The translations under genes and the position numbers were made by a program. Below the pieces are notes generated by a model that saw nothing but the letters and a program-made list of their open reading frames with translations, did not search any database and was not told where the DNA came from. This document shows positions 34,301-45,912 of a DNA stretch of 64,000 nt, one piece after another (within the stretch, counting starts at the first letter, position 1; each line of letters opens with the position of its first letter). Location of the stretch: positions 33,738,418 to 33,802,417 of the forward strand of contig CM038042.1 of NCBI GenBank assembly GCA_021397845.1, in the 5' to 3' direction. This DNA is from Areca catechu (Eukaryota > Streptophyta > Magnoliopsida > Arecales > Arecaceae).

Positions 34301-34792
34301 ATGGTACTCTAGAGATTCTTCATTTAAATTGATTGCTTATTTTGATGCTGACTTTGCTGGGTGTAAACTTGATCGTAAAGTACTAGTAAACCTGTCAGTT
34401 TCTTGGAGTAAATTTGATCTCTTGGAGTAGCAAGAAACAGAATTCAGTTGCTTTATCAACGGCAGAAGCCGAATATATAGCAGCTGGAAGCTATTGTGCT
34501 CAAATCCTTAGGATCAAACAACAACTCGAAGATTTTGGCATTAAACTAATTAAGACACCATAAGATGTGACAATACTAGTGTAATCAATCTATCTAAAAA
34601 TCCTGTGCAACATTCAAGAAGTAACACATTGAAATAAGACATCATTCAAGAGATCATGTACAAAACTCTAATGTTATTCTTGATTTTATATGTATTGATG
34701 ATCAGTTAGCAGATGTGTTTACCAAACCTTTGAGCGAGGATAGGTTCTGTCTAATTAGAAGAGAGTTAGGTGTCATTGATCCATTCTCCTAG
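31311..34792 (+). pseudogene. Copia pol: protease, integrase, RT, RNase H, broken
   Basis: Protease Asp-Ser-Gly at 31748-31756 in LDSGCPGHMTG is kept. Gag_pre-integrase CSACQLGKQTKSSFKP (about 32245-32290), integrase core LELLHMDLFGPTRTSSLGG (about 32320-32375) and VDDFSRFTWVMF (32394-32430). RT: TKWVFRNKLDENG, APVARLEAIRLLLAFA (about 33525-33570), catalytic YVDD at 33855-33866. RNase H: TAEAEYIAAGSYCAQ (about 34460-34505) and the usual Copia ending ADVFTKPL before the stop at 34790. Several stops and shifts (near 32090, 32480, 33345, 33650, 34430). Confidence 0.92.
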
Positions 34793-34919
34793 AACTCTCA
34801 TAGTTTATAATTATACCTAAGTTTTTTCGCTCAAAACCACTTGCTTTAAGCCCCAAAAATTATTAATAGTTTCCTAGATTTTTTTTATAATTTTTTGGAT
34901 TTTCTTAAAATTTTTCTTG

Positions 34920-35005
34920 GCCAAGTGTCGACACTTGGATATTGTCAAGTGTCGACACCTGACCAAGTGTCGACACTTGACAAATACTAAGTGTCGACAC
35001 TTGCG
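34920..35005. repeat. Four GTCGAC palindromes just after inner pol
   Basis: Four near-perfect copies of AAGTGTCGACACTT within 86 bases, about 130 bases after the pol stop. They match the LTR array although the surrounding sequence does not, so they are not an LTR fragment. Confidence 0.9.
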
Positions 35006-35128
35006 AAACAAAATCTATTTTTTAAAGGGCCGACTGAGGATTTTATCCTTTTTTCCACCTGTCGCTTTCAAGCAACAGTGGTCCCCCTCTATCCAAATCC
35101 TCCTTTTTCCCATTTACCCCATCACAAA

Positions 35129-35868
35129 TCAGGTATTCCCTCTTTTAATTTCATTTTATTTCTATTTTATTTCTTGAATTTCCGTTTTCCTTTTGTTATC
35201 GTCGAACCCGTGTAAACTAGAATAGGGCTTCGACTATTCTGAGGATTTTAACCAGATTTTCATAAGTTTTAATGGATTTCTAAAACTCCATTTAAGGGAA
35301 TAGCGGTTTAATGGCATTTTTCTTGGATTTCCCATGATTTTTTTTGGCCATTTTCATGCTTATTCCATCCATTTTTCAGAAAAAACACTGTTTGATTGAT
35401 TTTGGGGCAAAAATTGGGGTTTTCATATAAAATCTAGTGTTCTAAATTCATTTATTGTTTTATCATTGTTTTGGAAAGGTTATTCATGATGTTTTTGTGA
35501 CATTTTCATCACTTTGCTAAATCCCTAATTGATTAAAACCCAAATTCTATATGTTTTGGTATTTGGCCTTACAAAAATGTATTTTACAAAAGTTCAGATA
35601 TGTTTTAACAACCAAAAATATTTTCTATATTTATTTATACGGGTAATGTCATTTAATCAAAGTATAGTTTGTAAATTCACACCTTCAAACTGTTGGTAGA
35701 TTTCCTAAATTTTTTTTTTAAGGGTTTTTCAACCCAAAATTGTTTTAATCCTAGTTTTCAAAACCTGTCTTAACACCTCTTAAGAAATGAACTTCTCCTT
35801 ACCTCAGCCTGTAGCCAGTCCTATAGTTCTAAGTCTGATTGAACCTATCTTCCTCTTTCCTTATTCAG
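35129..35868 (+). other. Possible intron before the inner accessory ORF
   Basis: A donor-like CAG/GTATTC at about 35128 and a pyrimidine-rich acceptor TCTTTCCTTATTCAG ending near 35868, ten bases before the accessory ORF ATG. Such an intron would let a spliced subgenomic RNA express the third ORF. The interval is AT-rich and non-coding. Pure inference. Confidence 0.3.
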
Positions 35869-35877
35869 CTTGCTGTA

Positions 35878-37297
35878 ATGGGTCCCAGGAAGAGACTTGC
35901 AGTTAGGGAGAGACCTAGTCGTGGTGTAGAGAGGAGATCGAAGGCCCGATTTGATCCTGCACAGGCTAGCAGTTCTGCCACACACCGAGTTCCCCCTTGC
36001 AGAGAGGATGGCAGGAAAGTTAGTAGCCTCTAGGAGGAGAGTCAGCCTGGAGTGTTTTGATAGGCACCATTTCAGCTTACGACAGGTGCTCACTGATGCA
36101 GGTTTAGTACCATTCTGTACTATGCAGAAGAGGTACTATCCTCATCTAGTGAGAGGAGTTCTATGGTGCGATGGACTGTCGCGACTCTATGGACTACGAT
36201 AGTGAGAGGTGTTCAGATTTCACCTTCGGCAAAGCTATTGAGCAGAGTATGGGAGATCCCCCATAGGGGAATCAGTGTTTTGCCATGGATGACAGAGAGG
36301 CTGCTTTTAGGTGTATCCTCGAGCGAGAGGATGTTCGTGGTATATCTATAGTCACCGTGAACCAGTTATCTCTGGAGATGCACCTATTGCACCACATCAC
36401 GGCACGTATACTTTTGCTGAAGACTGGGAGATTCGACTTCATCACTGAGAGAGAGCTGATGGTGATGACGAGTCTGATAGAGAGGAGGCAGATCGACCTT
36501 CCATCTTTGATGCTAGTTCAGATGCATGATGTCGCGACTCAGTGTCGTCACTGTTTACCCTACGGCATGGCACTGACCAGGTTATTTAGAGCATGTGGAG
36601 TATCACTGGAGGGGGAGATCCCCAAGGATACTACACACAGATGTATATGATGAGAGGTCTTTGCACCGTATGGGGTATAGACTAGTCGCAGGTCGATGGG
36701 TGCGCAGAGAGTCTGGCCAGGAGCCAGATGAGGAGGACGAGCTTCGAGAGGCAGAGGCAGGACTATCTAAGCCAGCAGTTTTTCCTCCCGTGTTGATATT
36801 CCATCAACACAGGAAGAGCATTCGACTCCTGATACTTCAGCTCCTCCGCCACCTACTACTGGATTATCCTTTGAGGAGCACGCTAGAGAGCAGTTTACTG
36901 AGATCAGGGGTGAGTTGACTCAGCTATGCAGCGAGGTTGAGACTCTTTGAGCACATACTATCTCGGAGCATGCTGAGATCCGTAGGTCTATGGAGGAGGG
37001 CTTCACTCGGTTGAGGATTTATTGAGATCCCTTATACCTCCTGCAGCCCTTGCAGTTGTATCTTCAGATGATGATGATGATGATGATGATGGTGATGATC
37101 ACCAGAGCGACCATGCTGATACAGTTGAGGGTGGTGATCAAGCAGATATGGATGAGGACACAGCTACAGAGATTGCGGGCAATGGTAGTGACAGTGATGG
37201 CAGTGCATATGGTTTTGAGGTGGTCAGTCACGATCCTCCCACTACCCCAGCTACTCCTACTGACTTGATTGATTCCACACAAACTTTGTTACACTAG
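35878..37297 (+). pseudogene. Sirevirus accessory (third) ORF, inner copy, broken
   Basis: ATG at 35878 starts MGPRKRLAVRERPSRG. After frame changes: LVASRRRVSLECFDRHHFS (about 36015-36075), MDDREAAFRCILEREDVRG (36285 on), LLHHITARILLLKTGRFDF (about 36385-36440), CLPYGMALTRLFRACGVSLE (about 36555-36615). It ends in an acidic Asp-rich tail encoded by a GAT microsatellite (37063-37100). The middle resembles the 'putative plant transposon protein' domain seen in accessory ORFs of plant LTR elements more than a membrane envelope protein; I see no transmembrane helix. The outer copy has the same blocks. Confidence 0.6.
37063..37105. repeat. GAT trinucleotide repeat
   Basis: About ten GAT units with one GGT, coding for an Asp tract in the accessory ORF. 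Apparent Met-rich and Ile-rich frames here are by-products. Confidence 0.85.
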
Positions 37298-37975
37298 CTG
37301 ATCTTCTCTCCCCCCTTCTAGTAGATCATCTAGGGTTGCACCCACTTTTCGTCCTTCTGGCCACACTAGGAGTCGTCGAGCTTTAGTACCTCCTAGGGCC
37401 TTAGCCACTAGATCTAGGAACAATGCCCCATTTAGTCTTGAGATTCCATCTGATGAGGATTAGCTCACAGATGTCTGTTGTATGTCTTTTATAGTTCATA
37501 TTTGTATGTTTCTGATTATTGTATGACTCTGATGCTCTCTATATGTTTCAGTTCTTGCTGATGACTCAGCAAATTTTTGTACTGAAAACTTTTCTTATCT
37601 ATTATATATTTCAGTTTAGTGCTTATTATTTGTCTTGAGTGGTTCTGATACCTATCATATTTGATTCTCTACCATGTTTTTGTCTCCATGCTTATTGTGA
37701 GGGGGAGGTTATTCCCTTTTCTAATGATTGACAAAAAGGGAGAAATTGTATTGATTGTATAGATGCATAAATTGTTGTGGTTCCACCTTGTGAGAACCTT
37801 TGAAATTTATTTTAATTAGAAATATCTAATTAAGGGGGAGATTGATTCTTCCTAACTATGAAGATTATGCCTCATATGGACTTAAAATTCATATTCACGA
37901 ATTATAATAGTTGAAGTTTGAAACGTAATGCTATTTTACTCAAATAGGTTTTGTCATCATCAAAAAGGGAGAGAT
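37298..37975 (+). other. 3' untranslated region with several polypurine tracts, inner Sirevirus
   Basis: Non-coding. Polypurine runs GAGGGGGAGG (about 37700), AAAAAGGGAGAAA (about 37724), AAGGGGGAGA (about 37833) and the LTR-proximal AAAAAGGGAGAGA (37962-37974). Multiple polypurine tracts are a known Sirevirus trait. Confidence 0.8.
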
Positions 37976-39463
37976 TATTGGCTCCACCCAGTGATTTTGA
38001 TGAATAAAAAAAAACATTGAGTACATATTGTATACTAATGTATATTTCAAGTTATGAGTTTTCAGGAAGAAAGCACCTCAAAATCTCAAAAACTTATGTT
38101 TCATGGCACGTCATGGAACGGAGCATTTCTCGTAAATCTGGACATCCTCTTCATGGAAAAAGGGCATCTACATGTTTAAATATTATGTGTTTATGATTCA
38201 TTTAAGTTTCAAAATTTATATTATGTTTTTGGATAATTTACACTTGAATCTGAGCTTTTCAGTCTCAAGTGTCGACACCTAGAAAGTCAAGTGTCGACAC
38301 TTCAGCATTAGCACGAACAAAAATCCTTGGCATGCCAAGCATCGACACCCAGAACTCAGTGTCGACACCAGGTGTCGACACTTAGGTTTCCAAGTGTCGA
38401 CTCAAGGCTGAGAATTTTGAAAATACAGAACTTTGTCATTTGAGGATTTTTGTGTCAAGTGTCGACACTTGTGCATCAAGTGTCGACACTTGAAAGTTCA
38501 AGTGTTGATACCTAGAGATCAAGTGTCGACACCTGACAGCCAAGTGTCGATACCTGACAGCCAAGTATGGACACTTGAAGCCTGACAGCTCTAACGGATC
38601 TATTTTTTGACTTGCAAAACTTGCTTTTCAAGCTCCAAATGGCTATATCTAAGATTCCAACGGTCACAAACCATTTTTTGGAAGTTTCTTAGTGTATTTA
38701 ACCTCCACCAACCTCATTCTAAAGAAAGTGAAGTGCATTAAAGTGTATTTAAGTCTATTCAAAAGCCAAAAAGCCCATATTCTCTCAAGTACTTCACATC
38801 AAAAGCCTTTTATAGTTTGATTCCTTGAAAACCTACAAGCTCATCCTTACATCATTCCAAAAGAGGTACTTTGAAGGATATTCCAAGGAAGAGTCAAGAC
38901 AAAGCATCAACTTGAGCTTCAAAGATTCCATTCTACTCTTGAAGAGAGTTTGTTTTAGTTTTAAAATTGTATATATATTTTTATATTGTGATTTGACCTT
39001 GCTTTCAAGGGTGTCTTGAAAGAAGGTTGTTGTGGTTTGTTGGTGAGCCAAAGGGATAAAACCAACTAGGGTTAACTTGTGAGCCCGAAGACAAAACAAG
39101 TGTTAAGGTTTGTTGGTAAGCCTAGGTGACAAAACCAACTTAGGTTATGACTTGTGAGCCTTGTGAAAAACAAGTCAGCTGTAATCTTATTTGGATTATA
39201 GTGAAATTCCCAAGGATGGCTTGGGGAGTGGATGTAGGTGCTAGGTTTGCACCGAACTACTATAAACCTTGTGTTTGTGTGTGATTGCCCTCTTCCTCTC
39301 TTGCTCTTTGATTATTGCTACTCACTTATTATTTTTCGCTGCTATAAATCTCTTGCATTGAATTTATCATTTTTTACTAGCACCACTAGTCCTTCATATT
39401 ATTGTTTTAAATTTTCAAAAGACCCAATTCACCCCCCCTCTTGGGCTCCATTTCTGGGCAACA
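37976..39463 (+). repeat. 3' LTR of the inner Sirevirus
   Basis: Starts TATTGGCTCCACCCAGTG (first TG mutated to TA) and ends GGGCAACA. Palindrome array at 38268-38580. Aligns along its whole length with 28524-30004. Confidence 0.95.
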
Positions 39464-40920
39464 CTAAACCAATTTAAAAGAAATAAGGTATATACTTTAG
39501 TTGAAAGACCTTCAGACCATCCAATCATAGGAACCAAATGGGTCCATAGGAACAAGTTAGATGAGTAAGGAAATGTAGTAAGAAACAAAGCTAGATTAGT
39601 GGCTAAGGGATATAACCAAGAAAAGGATATTGATTTTGATAAAATATATGCACCTGTAGCAAGACTAGAAGCTATTAGATTACTTCTTGCATTTGCTTGC
39701 TACATGAATTTCAAACTTTTTCAAATGGATCTAAAATTATAATTTTAAATGGTTTCATTTTTGAACAAGTTTTTATGGAACAACTACCAGGTTTTGAAAA
39801 TCATGTTTTTCCAAACCATGTGTTTAAATTGAATAAAGTATTATATGGTTTGAAACAAGCACCTAGAGCTGTTATGATAGACTTAGCACTTTTTTGATTG
39901 AAAATGACTTTTTAAGAGGAAATATTATAAAACTCTTTCATCAAGAAGAAAAATAATGATCTATTAGTTATACAAATTGATGTTGATGATATTATATTGG
40001 TGTAACTAATGAAGCTCTTTATAGAGAATTTGCTAAGTTAATGCAGGGAGAATTTGAAATGAGCCTAATGGGTGAACTTAACTACTTCCTTAGACTTCAA
40101 GTAAAACAAACAAAGGAAGGAATCTTCATCAACCAAGCCAAGTACACCAAAGAAATAATCAAAAGTTTGGTATGGAGTCAAGCAAACAAATGAACACACC
40201 CATGAGCCCATCTTGTAGATTGGATAAAGATGAAGTTGGATCCAACGTTGATCAAAAGCTCTATAGAGGTATGATCGAATCCTTGCTATATTTAACTGCA
40301 AGTAGACATGATATCTTATATAGCATATGTGTATGTGCTAAATTTCAATCTAATCCTAAAGAATCACATATGCTTGCTGTTAAAAGATTATCAGATATTT
40401 GAGAGGTACAAGTAATCTAGGTCTATGGTTTTCAAAACATTTTTCATTGAATTTAATTAGATTTTTGGATGCCGATTATGCTGGTTGTAGAATTGATAGA
40501 AAATGCACTAGCGGCACATACCAATTTCTAGGGTTGAATTTAATTTCATGGCATTGTAATAAACAAAACTCGATAGCACTTTCTACTACTGAGGCAGAGT
40601 ATGTTGCTGCAGGGAGTTGTTGTGCACAAGTATTATGGATTAAATAACAACTAGAAGATTTTGGTGTTATACAATCTAAAATTCTAATCAAATGTGATAA
40701 CACAAGTGCTATAAATTTGACAAAAAACTCAATTCAGCATTCAAGGACTAAACACATAGAAATTAGATACCATTTTATTGGAGATCATATTTTGAATGGT
40801 GACATTGAACTAGAATTTATCCCAACTGAGAACCAACTAGCTGATATTTTCACTAAGCCACTCAATCAGGATAGATCTGAAATGATTAGAGGAGAATTAG
40901 GTCTTTATGATCCTTTCTAG
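39464..40920 (+). pseudogene. Copia pol part 2: rest of RT and RNase H (outer Sirevirus)
   Basis: Continues the frame cut at 28523: NQFKRNK, HPIIGTKWVHRNKLDE, APVARLEAIRLLLAFACYMN (39649-39710). The catalytic box near 39985 reads DVDD where YVDD is expected, so RT is dead. RNase H: STTEAEYVAAGSCCAQVLW (about 40580-40635), final ADIFTKPLNQDRSEM and a stop at 40918-40920. Confidence 0.9.
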
Positions 40921-41072
40921 ATTTTCCTAACCTAATTTCTTCAAATTTAAGGAAAAATTATCTAGAAAACCTCCTACATCAATTCAAGTTCTTTGAATAA
41001 CTTTCTTTGAAATTTTATCGAATTAATTTTAATTTCTAAATCATTCCAACTTTCATGAAAAGTTTCTATTCG

Positions 41073-41445
41073 AGTCGACTCGGGCAATTTGGCCCTGGTT
41101 GAGCTGACTCCAATCTCTGTTGATTCTGTTGTTGCTCTAGTTGAGTCGACTCAAGCAATTTAGGGTTGTTAGAGCCAACTCGGATGTTGAGCAATTGGTT
41201 TTTTATTGAGCTGTGCGATTTCTTCCAAACCTTATTGTTCTCTATTCTCATTCTAAACCCTAACTCTCCACCAAAAACCTCTAGCAAAACCCTAAAATCT
41301 TCTTCCTCAAGCTCCCATTCCATATTTCTTCTTGCAAGTGTTGCAATGGCACCAAACTCAGCAATGGCAAAGAGATCCAAAAGAACTGCACCCTCAGTGG
41401 AAACAGAAAGAAGAACAAAGAGCCGGCAAGATGAGCCGACTCAAG
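41073..41445. repeat. GAGTCGACTC palindrome cluster after outer pol
   Basis: Five copies close to GAGTCGACTC (CGAGTCGACTCGGG near 41074, GAGCTGACTCC, GAGTCGACTCAAG near 41145, GAGCCAACTCGG, GAGCCGACTCAAG near 41432). Same core GTCGAC as in the inner element but different flanks; same location relative to pol. Confidence 0.8.
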
Positions 41446-43163
41446 CAGTTGAGAGGGAAGAAGAACAGTCTGAACAGTTGGCCTCTACACATTCTCCACG
41501 ATTGGTAATGTCAATGTCTAACCAGCCTATCACTAGTGGTAAAAGATTAGTTTTCAAGTTTCTTGAGGAAATTGGGCTAAAAATTGGAGATTCCATAGAA
41601 GAGTTGGGGTGGAGTTACTTCTGTTCTTTGAATGTATCCACCTATCCTACCCTAATGAGATCATTTTATGAGAATCTCAGACTTGAATCTCATCACATTG
41701 AATCTACTATAAAGGAAAATGAGTTATTGTGACAGAGGAGAGACAACAGTTTGTTAGAGATGCCTGCAAATGGGTCCAAGCACTTGTACTGAAAGATAGA
41801 GAGAAGACTCTCAAATCTCTGCTGGGGAAAGAAGATGTAAGTGGAGTAGGAACTGTAATGGCTAATGCACTTTCACTGGTATTGAGACTCCTCCACAATT
41901 TCATTAGTAGGATATTCCTTCCAAGGACTAGGAGATTTGATTGGGTAAGTGAACGTGACCTCGGCTTTATGTAACATGTCATTCAGGGGGAGGCACTTAA
42001 TTTACCTTACATCATGATCATGCAAATGAAAGAAGCTGTGAGAAAAGTTAAGGCTTGCTTACCATATGGAATGGTTCTAACTCTATTATTTCAAGCCTCC
42101 AAGATTAGTTTGGAAGGAGAAGATGGTGAACCCCTCCATCACACATATATGTACACTTCCAAATCTTTATTTAGAATGGGGTATATCTATAGTGAAAGAG
42201 TATGGAAAAAGAAGGGCACTGAAGAAAGGGCAATAGCACCCTCCAGCAGTAGCAGTTTTGAGGATGACAGTGAAGACCTTCCTAGGGAGACTCCACTGGC
42301 AGGACCTACAGCACCAGAGGAGACTATCCTACTTCAGAGCTAGCTGCCTGAGTTTACTGCTTTGGAGACTGAGCACATTGATCTACCTATTGCTGAGTTT
42401 GGACCTCTACTAAGCCTTCTTCTGAGCCAGCTGCACCTGAGTTTACTGCTTTGGAGACTGAGCACATTGATTGACTAACATCTTCACCTTTGCCAGATTC
42501 CACTTAAGTTCCTTCAGCAGCATCAGTTCAAGATCCATCTACTCACTTTACTAGTACTTCAGTGATCCAAGATTTTATGGCTCATATGATGAGGACTTTG
42601 ACTAAAACACTGACTTGCTCCCTAACTAGTATGTTTGGTGAGTTTCACCAATCAGTGAATGCCAGATTGGATCAATTTGGAGGAGAGATCAGAGATCTGC
42701 ATAGCAGGATTGACAAACTTAAGACCTCTAGATCTGAATCTCAACCTGATCTATAGCCTATCATAGATACTATCTCATCTGGTTCTGATTCAATCATGAA
42801 AACTATCAATCAAACTTTAGAAGAATTTAGAATAGAGTTAAATGAAATAAGATTTAAAATGGGATCATTGGAAGAAGGAAAGAGGATGGAGGAAGACTAC
42901 ACAAAGGGTATTGGAATCCTAAGGTCAGAATTGGAAGATTACGAGGGTTTGCTGAAGCTTTTGCAAATGCACAAGCTGCCGAGTTAGTTGCTCTAAACAC
43001 TGAGGTAAAAAAGCTTCATGAAGCAATGGAAGTGGTTCAATTTCAACTAGATCAACTGAAAATAACAGTCATTGCAGCATTTGCCACTCCTACACCCAGA
43101 TCTGTACCAACACCTAGACCTACATCTTCTACACATCCTAGGCAGCCAACTCCTTATCTTTAG
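41346..43163 (+). pseudogene. Sirevirus accessory (third) ORF, outer copy, broken
   Basis: ATG at 41346 (MAPNSAMAKRSKRTAP). Long open stretch to 41732, then after a frame change RLLHNFISRIFLPRTRRFDW (about 41885-41945) and CLPYGMVLTLLFQASKISLE (about 42055-42115), matching the inner copy. The C-terminal part (42562-43163) has coiled-coil text (GEFHQSVNARLDQFGGEIRD) and a Pro/Thr tail. A 67-base direct repeat lies at about 42347-42475 (GAGTTTACTGCTTTGGAGAC twice). Function unknown. Confidence 0.6.
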
Positions 43164-43947
43164 GCCATCCAATACTACACAACTAGATAGTGATTGATTG
43201 TACTACTTTCAATTTCTTGTAACTTGTATTGAAAACCTTGAATGAAATGAAAGCGCTTTTGTTGACATACTTTCTGTGTTTGAATTAAATTATGCAATGT
43301 CTTGCAATCACATCTTCAATTGTATAATGCTAGTCTCATGAATTTTAATTAGAATATCAATGTTGATTGAGAAAGTAAAATTATATCAAATAAAATTTAT
43401 GAACTTTCTCATTCTATCATAAAAATTGAGCTTTATTTGAATTCCTTTTTGATTATTTACAAAAAGGGGGAGAACATTGAGATTGCATGAAAAATACCTG
43501 GGAATATATAGAAAGGGAGAGAATATATTTGACTAAGCATGAAATTGTTTCAAAATTTTCAAATCATCAGAAAGGGGGAGTAAATTATTGAAACTAAATG
43601 CCTCTAGCTCAAAACCTGCAATTTGCTCTGATTGCTTCAAAAATTAATTTGCTTGATTGATTTACAAATGTCGCTCAAGAATCAACTCTAATACTCATAA
43701 TTTTGATCTCTGATACTTTGTGTTTGTGCTAAGTTCTGATACTTTGAAACATACAAACTTCAATACTCTGATACATACAAAAGCACTAATACCAATACTA
43801 TATAACTTTTTACAAAAGCTCTAATACTTACTTGCAAACACAGTTAGCTTTGATACATGTAAATGCTTACTCTTAAATATAATCATACATGTAATTACAA
43901 AGAATTTTCCATGCCCAGTATTTTGTCATCATCAAAAAGGGAGAGAT
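43164..43947 (+). other. 3' untranslated region with several polypurine tracts, outer Sirevirus
   Basis: Non-coding AT-rich DNA. Polypurine runs AAAAAGGGGGAGAA (about 43461), GAAAGGGAGAGAA (about 43512), AGAAAGGGGGAG (about 43569) and AAAAAGGGAGAGA (43934-43946) next to the LTR. Confidence 0.8.
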
Positions 43948-45633
43948 TGTTGACCCCATAAGTGATTTTGATGATAACCAAATATTGGTGCATGCATTTG
44001 TTTTACTAACAACTCTTTAAGAGTTTTACAAGTTTTTGTAGGATGAACTCTTTGCTCAATTTCAACTCCTACATTTCTATTCTTGTGTTGAGTTGTATTG
44101 TAATTGAATCTTGTAAAGAAGAACCCAAAGAAGAACTTAAGTAAATATCAATCAAATGGGTTACTTCTAGGTTTTTTCAAGCTTTAAAATATTTTGAGTG
44201 TGTTGTAAGAAGAGTTTGAAGATATCTTGAAAGCTTGAAGCTCTATTGGATGAATTCTGGATAAGGATTGAAAATACATTGAAGAACTCATCCGAGCAGA
44301 CTTGAAGAGAAGAGAGCTGACTCTAGCACATGGCATGCATGATTGTGGCATGCAGATATCTGAGCTGACTCTAAGGGACCCTAGTCGACTTGTCCAGAGT
44401 ACCATTTCCTGAATCAGATAGGTGAGCCGATCCAAATGGAGTTCGAGCCGACTCTATCATATAGTCAGACATCTGAGTTGACTTTTCAGTAATTCGAGCC
44501 GACTCCTCCAAATTTTAGAAAAAAAGATCTGAGAACTACAGCCAATCGAATCGACTCTAAAGAGAAAGAGCAGACTCTTCTAGACTGCATTTTGAAGGCC
44601 TGAGGATCCGAGTCAACTAGAATCAAGGCGAGCCAACTCTCACAGAGTGAGGAATCAGGACACTATGCAAGCAAGCAAACTACATTGAAGAGAGTCAACT
44701 CAAGCAGAACTACTCTAAGGATCCGAGCTGACTAAAGTAATCCAAGTTGACTCGAAGGTCGATTTCAGACTTATAATGGCTAGTTCTAGAACTTGTAATT
44801 TGAATCCAAAAAATGCTCCAATGGTCAAATGTCACATCCCAACTATCTACAACGACTAAATCACTTGAAAAGAGTACAATACTATATATTTGAGGGATTT
44901 GAACTACTTTAGAAGAAGAGATGATGAGTTAATGCTATATGAATATCCAAGCTACCTTAAAAGCAAGAGAGCACTGCAAGAGCATTCAAAACAGTCTTCA
45001 AGCCTTCACCAACTATCAAATAAAGCTTGAAGAATTTATTGAAGATAGTAAAGAAGCCACCAAAGTGCATTGAAGTGCAATCAATTGGGCTTCTCTCAAG
45101 CTACATCGGCAACCATTTGACAAAAATCTGTTTATCATTAAGTTACTTTTTTTTACAATTCTTTATTGAATTGTTGGGTTATTGGTGAGCCCAGTTTAAA
45201 AACCAAATATGTTCTTGGTTAGCCTATGTTAAAAACCAAGTGTTGGGTTCTTGGTGATCTTGTGGTAAAAACAAGTTGGATTCTTGGTGATCTTGGTAAA
45301 ACCAAGTTGGGTTTCTTTAGTGAGCCCGGTTTAAAAATCAAAGTGTAGAGGTTTGGATTGTGAGCCTATAAAAGCAATCTAACTATATTCCGGTGGGAGA
45401 TATAGTGAAAATCTCAAGTGTAATCTTGGATAGTGAATGTAGGAGCTAGGTTGCTCCGAACCACTATAATTTGCTTGTGTTTATGTTGTGCCTATCTTGT
45501 TTGATTTCAATTCTACATTCAATTATCCTACCACAGCACTTAACACTTATAAGGGATTTCAAAGAGCACATCATTATTTAAATTTTTTAAATTCCTAATT
45601 CACACTGCTCTTAGGAAAGCCACCTGGGCAACA
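43948..45633 (+). repeat. 3' LTR of the outer Sirevirus (1686 bp)
   Basis: TGTTGACCCCATAAGTGATT...CACCTGGGCAACA. Contains a palindrome array of the GAGTCGACTC type (44317-44762) and GTGAGCCC/TTCTTGGTGATC units (45180-45370). Flank GCTTT on the right; the left duplication is lost with the 5' end. Confidence 0.9.
44317..44762. repeat. GTCGAC-core palindrome array, outer Sirevirus LTR
   Basis: About fourteen degenerate copies of GAGTCGACTC (GAGCTGACTC, GAGCCGACTC, GAATCGACTC, GAGTCAACT), spaced 12-60 bases. Placement in the LTR is the same as for the AAGTGTCGACACTT arrays. Confidence 0.8.
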
Positions 45634-45912
45634 GCTTTAAAATTCAACGATCTTAGATCAGTCCTAGCTTCATGTGGCCCTTGATTAGCCAAAGCTTCGA
45701 CGACCTTTGATCAATCCATTGAAGGAGCCTTTGATCAATTTTAAAATTCAATAGCCTTTAATTGGCTCTAACTCCAAGTGGCCCTTGATTGGCCAAAGTC
45801 TCAACAATTTTTATCAGTCCATCGAAGTAGCCTTGATCGGCTTTAAAATTTATGACCTTTGATCAACCTTGGCTATAAGTGACCCTTGATTGGCCAGAGA
45901 CTCAATGATGTT
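45634..45912. repeat. 103-bp tandem repeat, 3' region of element E
   Basis: About 2.7 units starting TTTAAAATTC at 45636, 45740 and 45842. Each unit itself holds 'GATCAGTCC' and 'CCTTGATTGGCC' words twice. It starts exactly where the outer Sirevirus ends, so the array was probably longer before that insertion. Confidence 0.85.

Larger units (their letters stand above)
28524..39463 (+). mobile_element. Inner Sirevirus, structurally complete (10.9 kb)
   Basis: LTRs of 1481 and 1488 bp, both ends seen, flanked by CTAAA, primer site, gag, pol, palindrome cluster, accessory ORF and polypurine tract. It is nested in the RT gene of the outer Sirevirus. The two LTRs are nearly alike (a few percent differences, mostly transitions), so this is much younger than element E, but gag and pol already hold frameshifts and stops. 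Confidence 0.95.
24480..45633 (+). mobile_element. Outer Sirevirus (Copia), split by the inner Sirevirus
   Basis: Truncated 5' LTR, tRNA-Met primer site, gag, protease, integrase and start of RT before 28523; rest of RT, RNase H, palindromes, accessory ORF, polypurine tracts and full 3' LTR after 39464. The domain order protease, integrase, RT, RNase H is Copia; the extra ORF after pol and several polypurine tracts are Sirevirus traits. All frames are damaged. About 505 of 1686 LTR bases remain at the 5' end. Confidence 0.9.

Noticed and set aside
37050..37282. Met-rich plus-strand frame and Ile-rich minus-strand frame
   Set aside because: Both are by-products of the GAT microsatellite in the Sirevirus third ORF.
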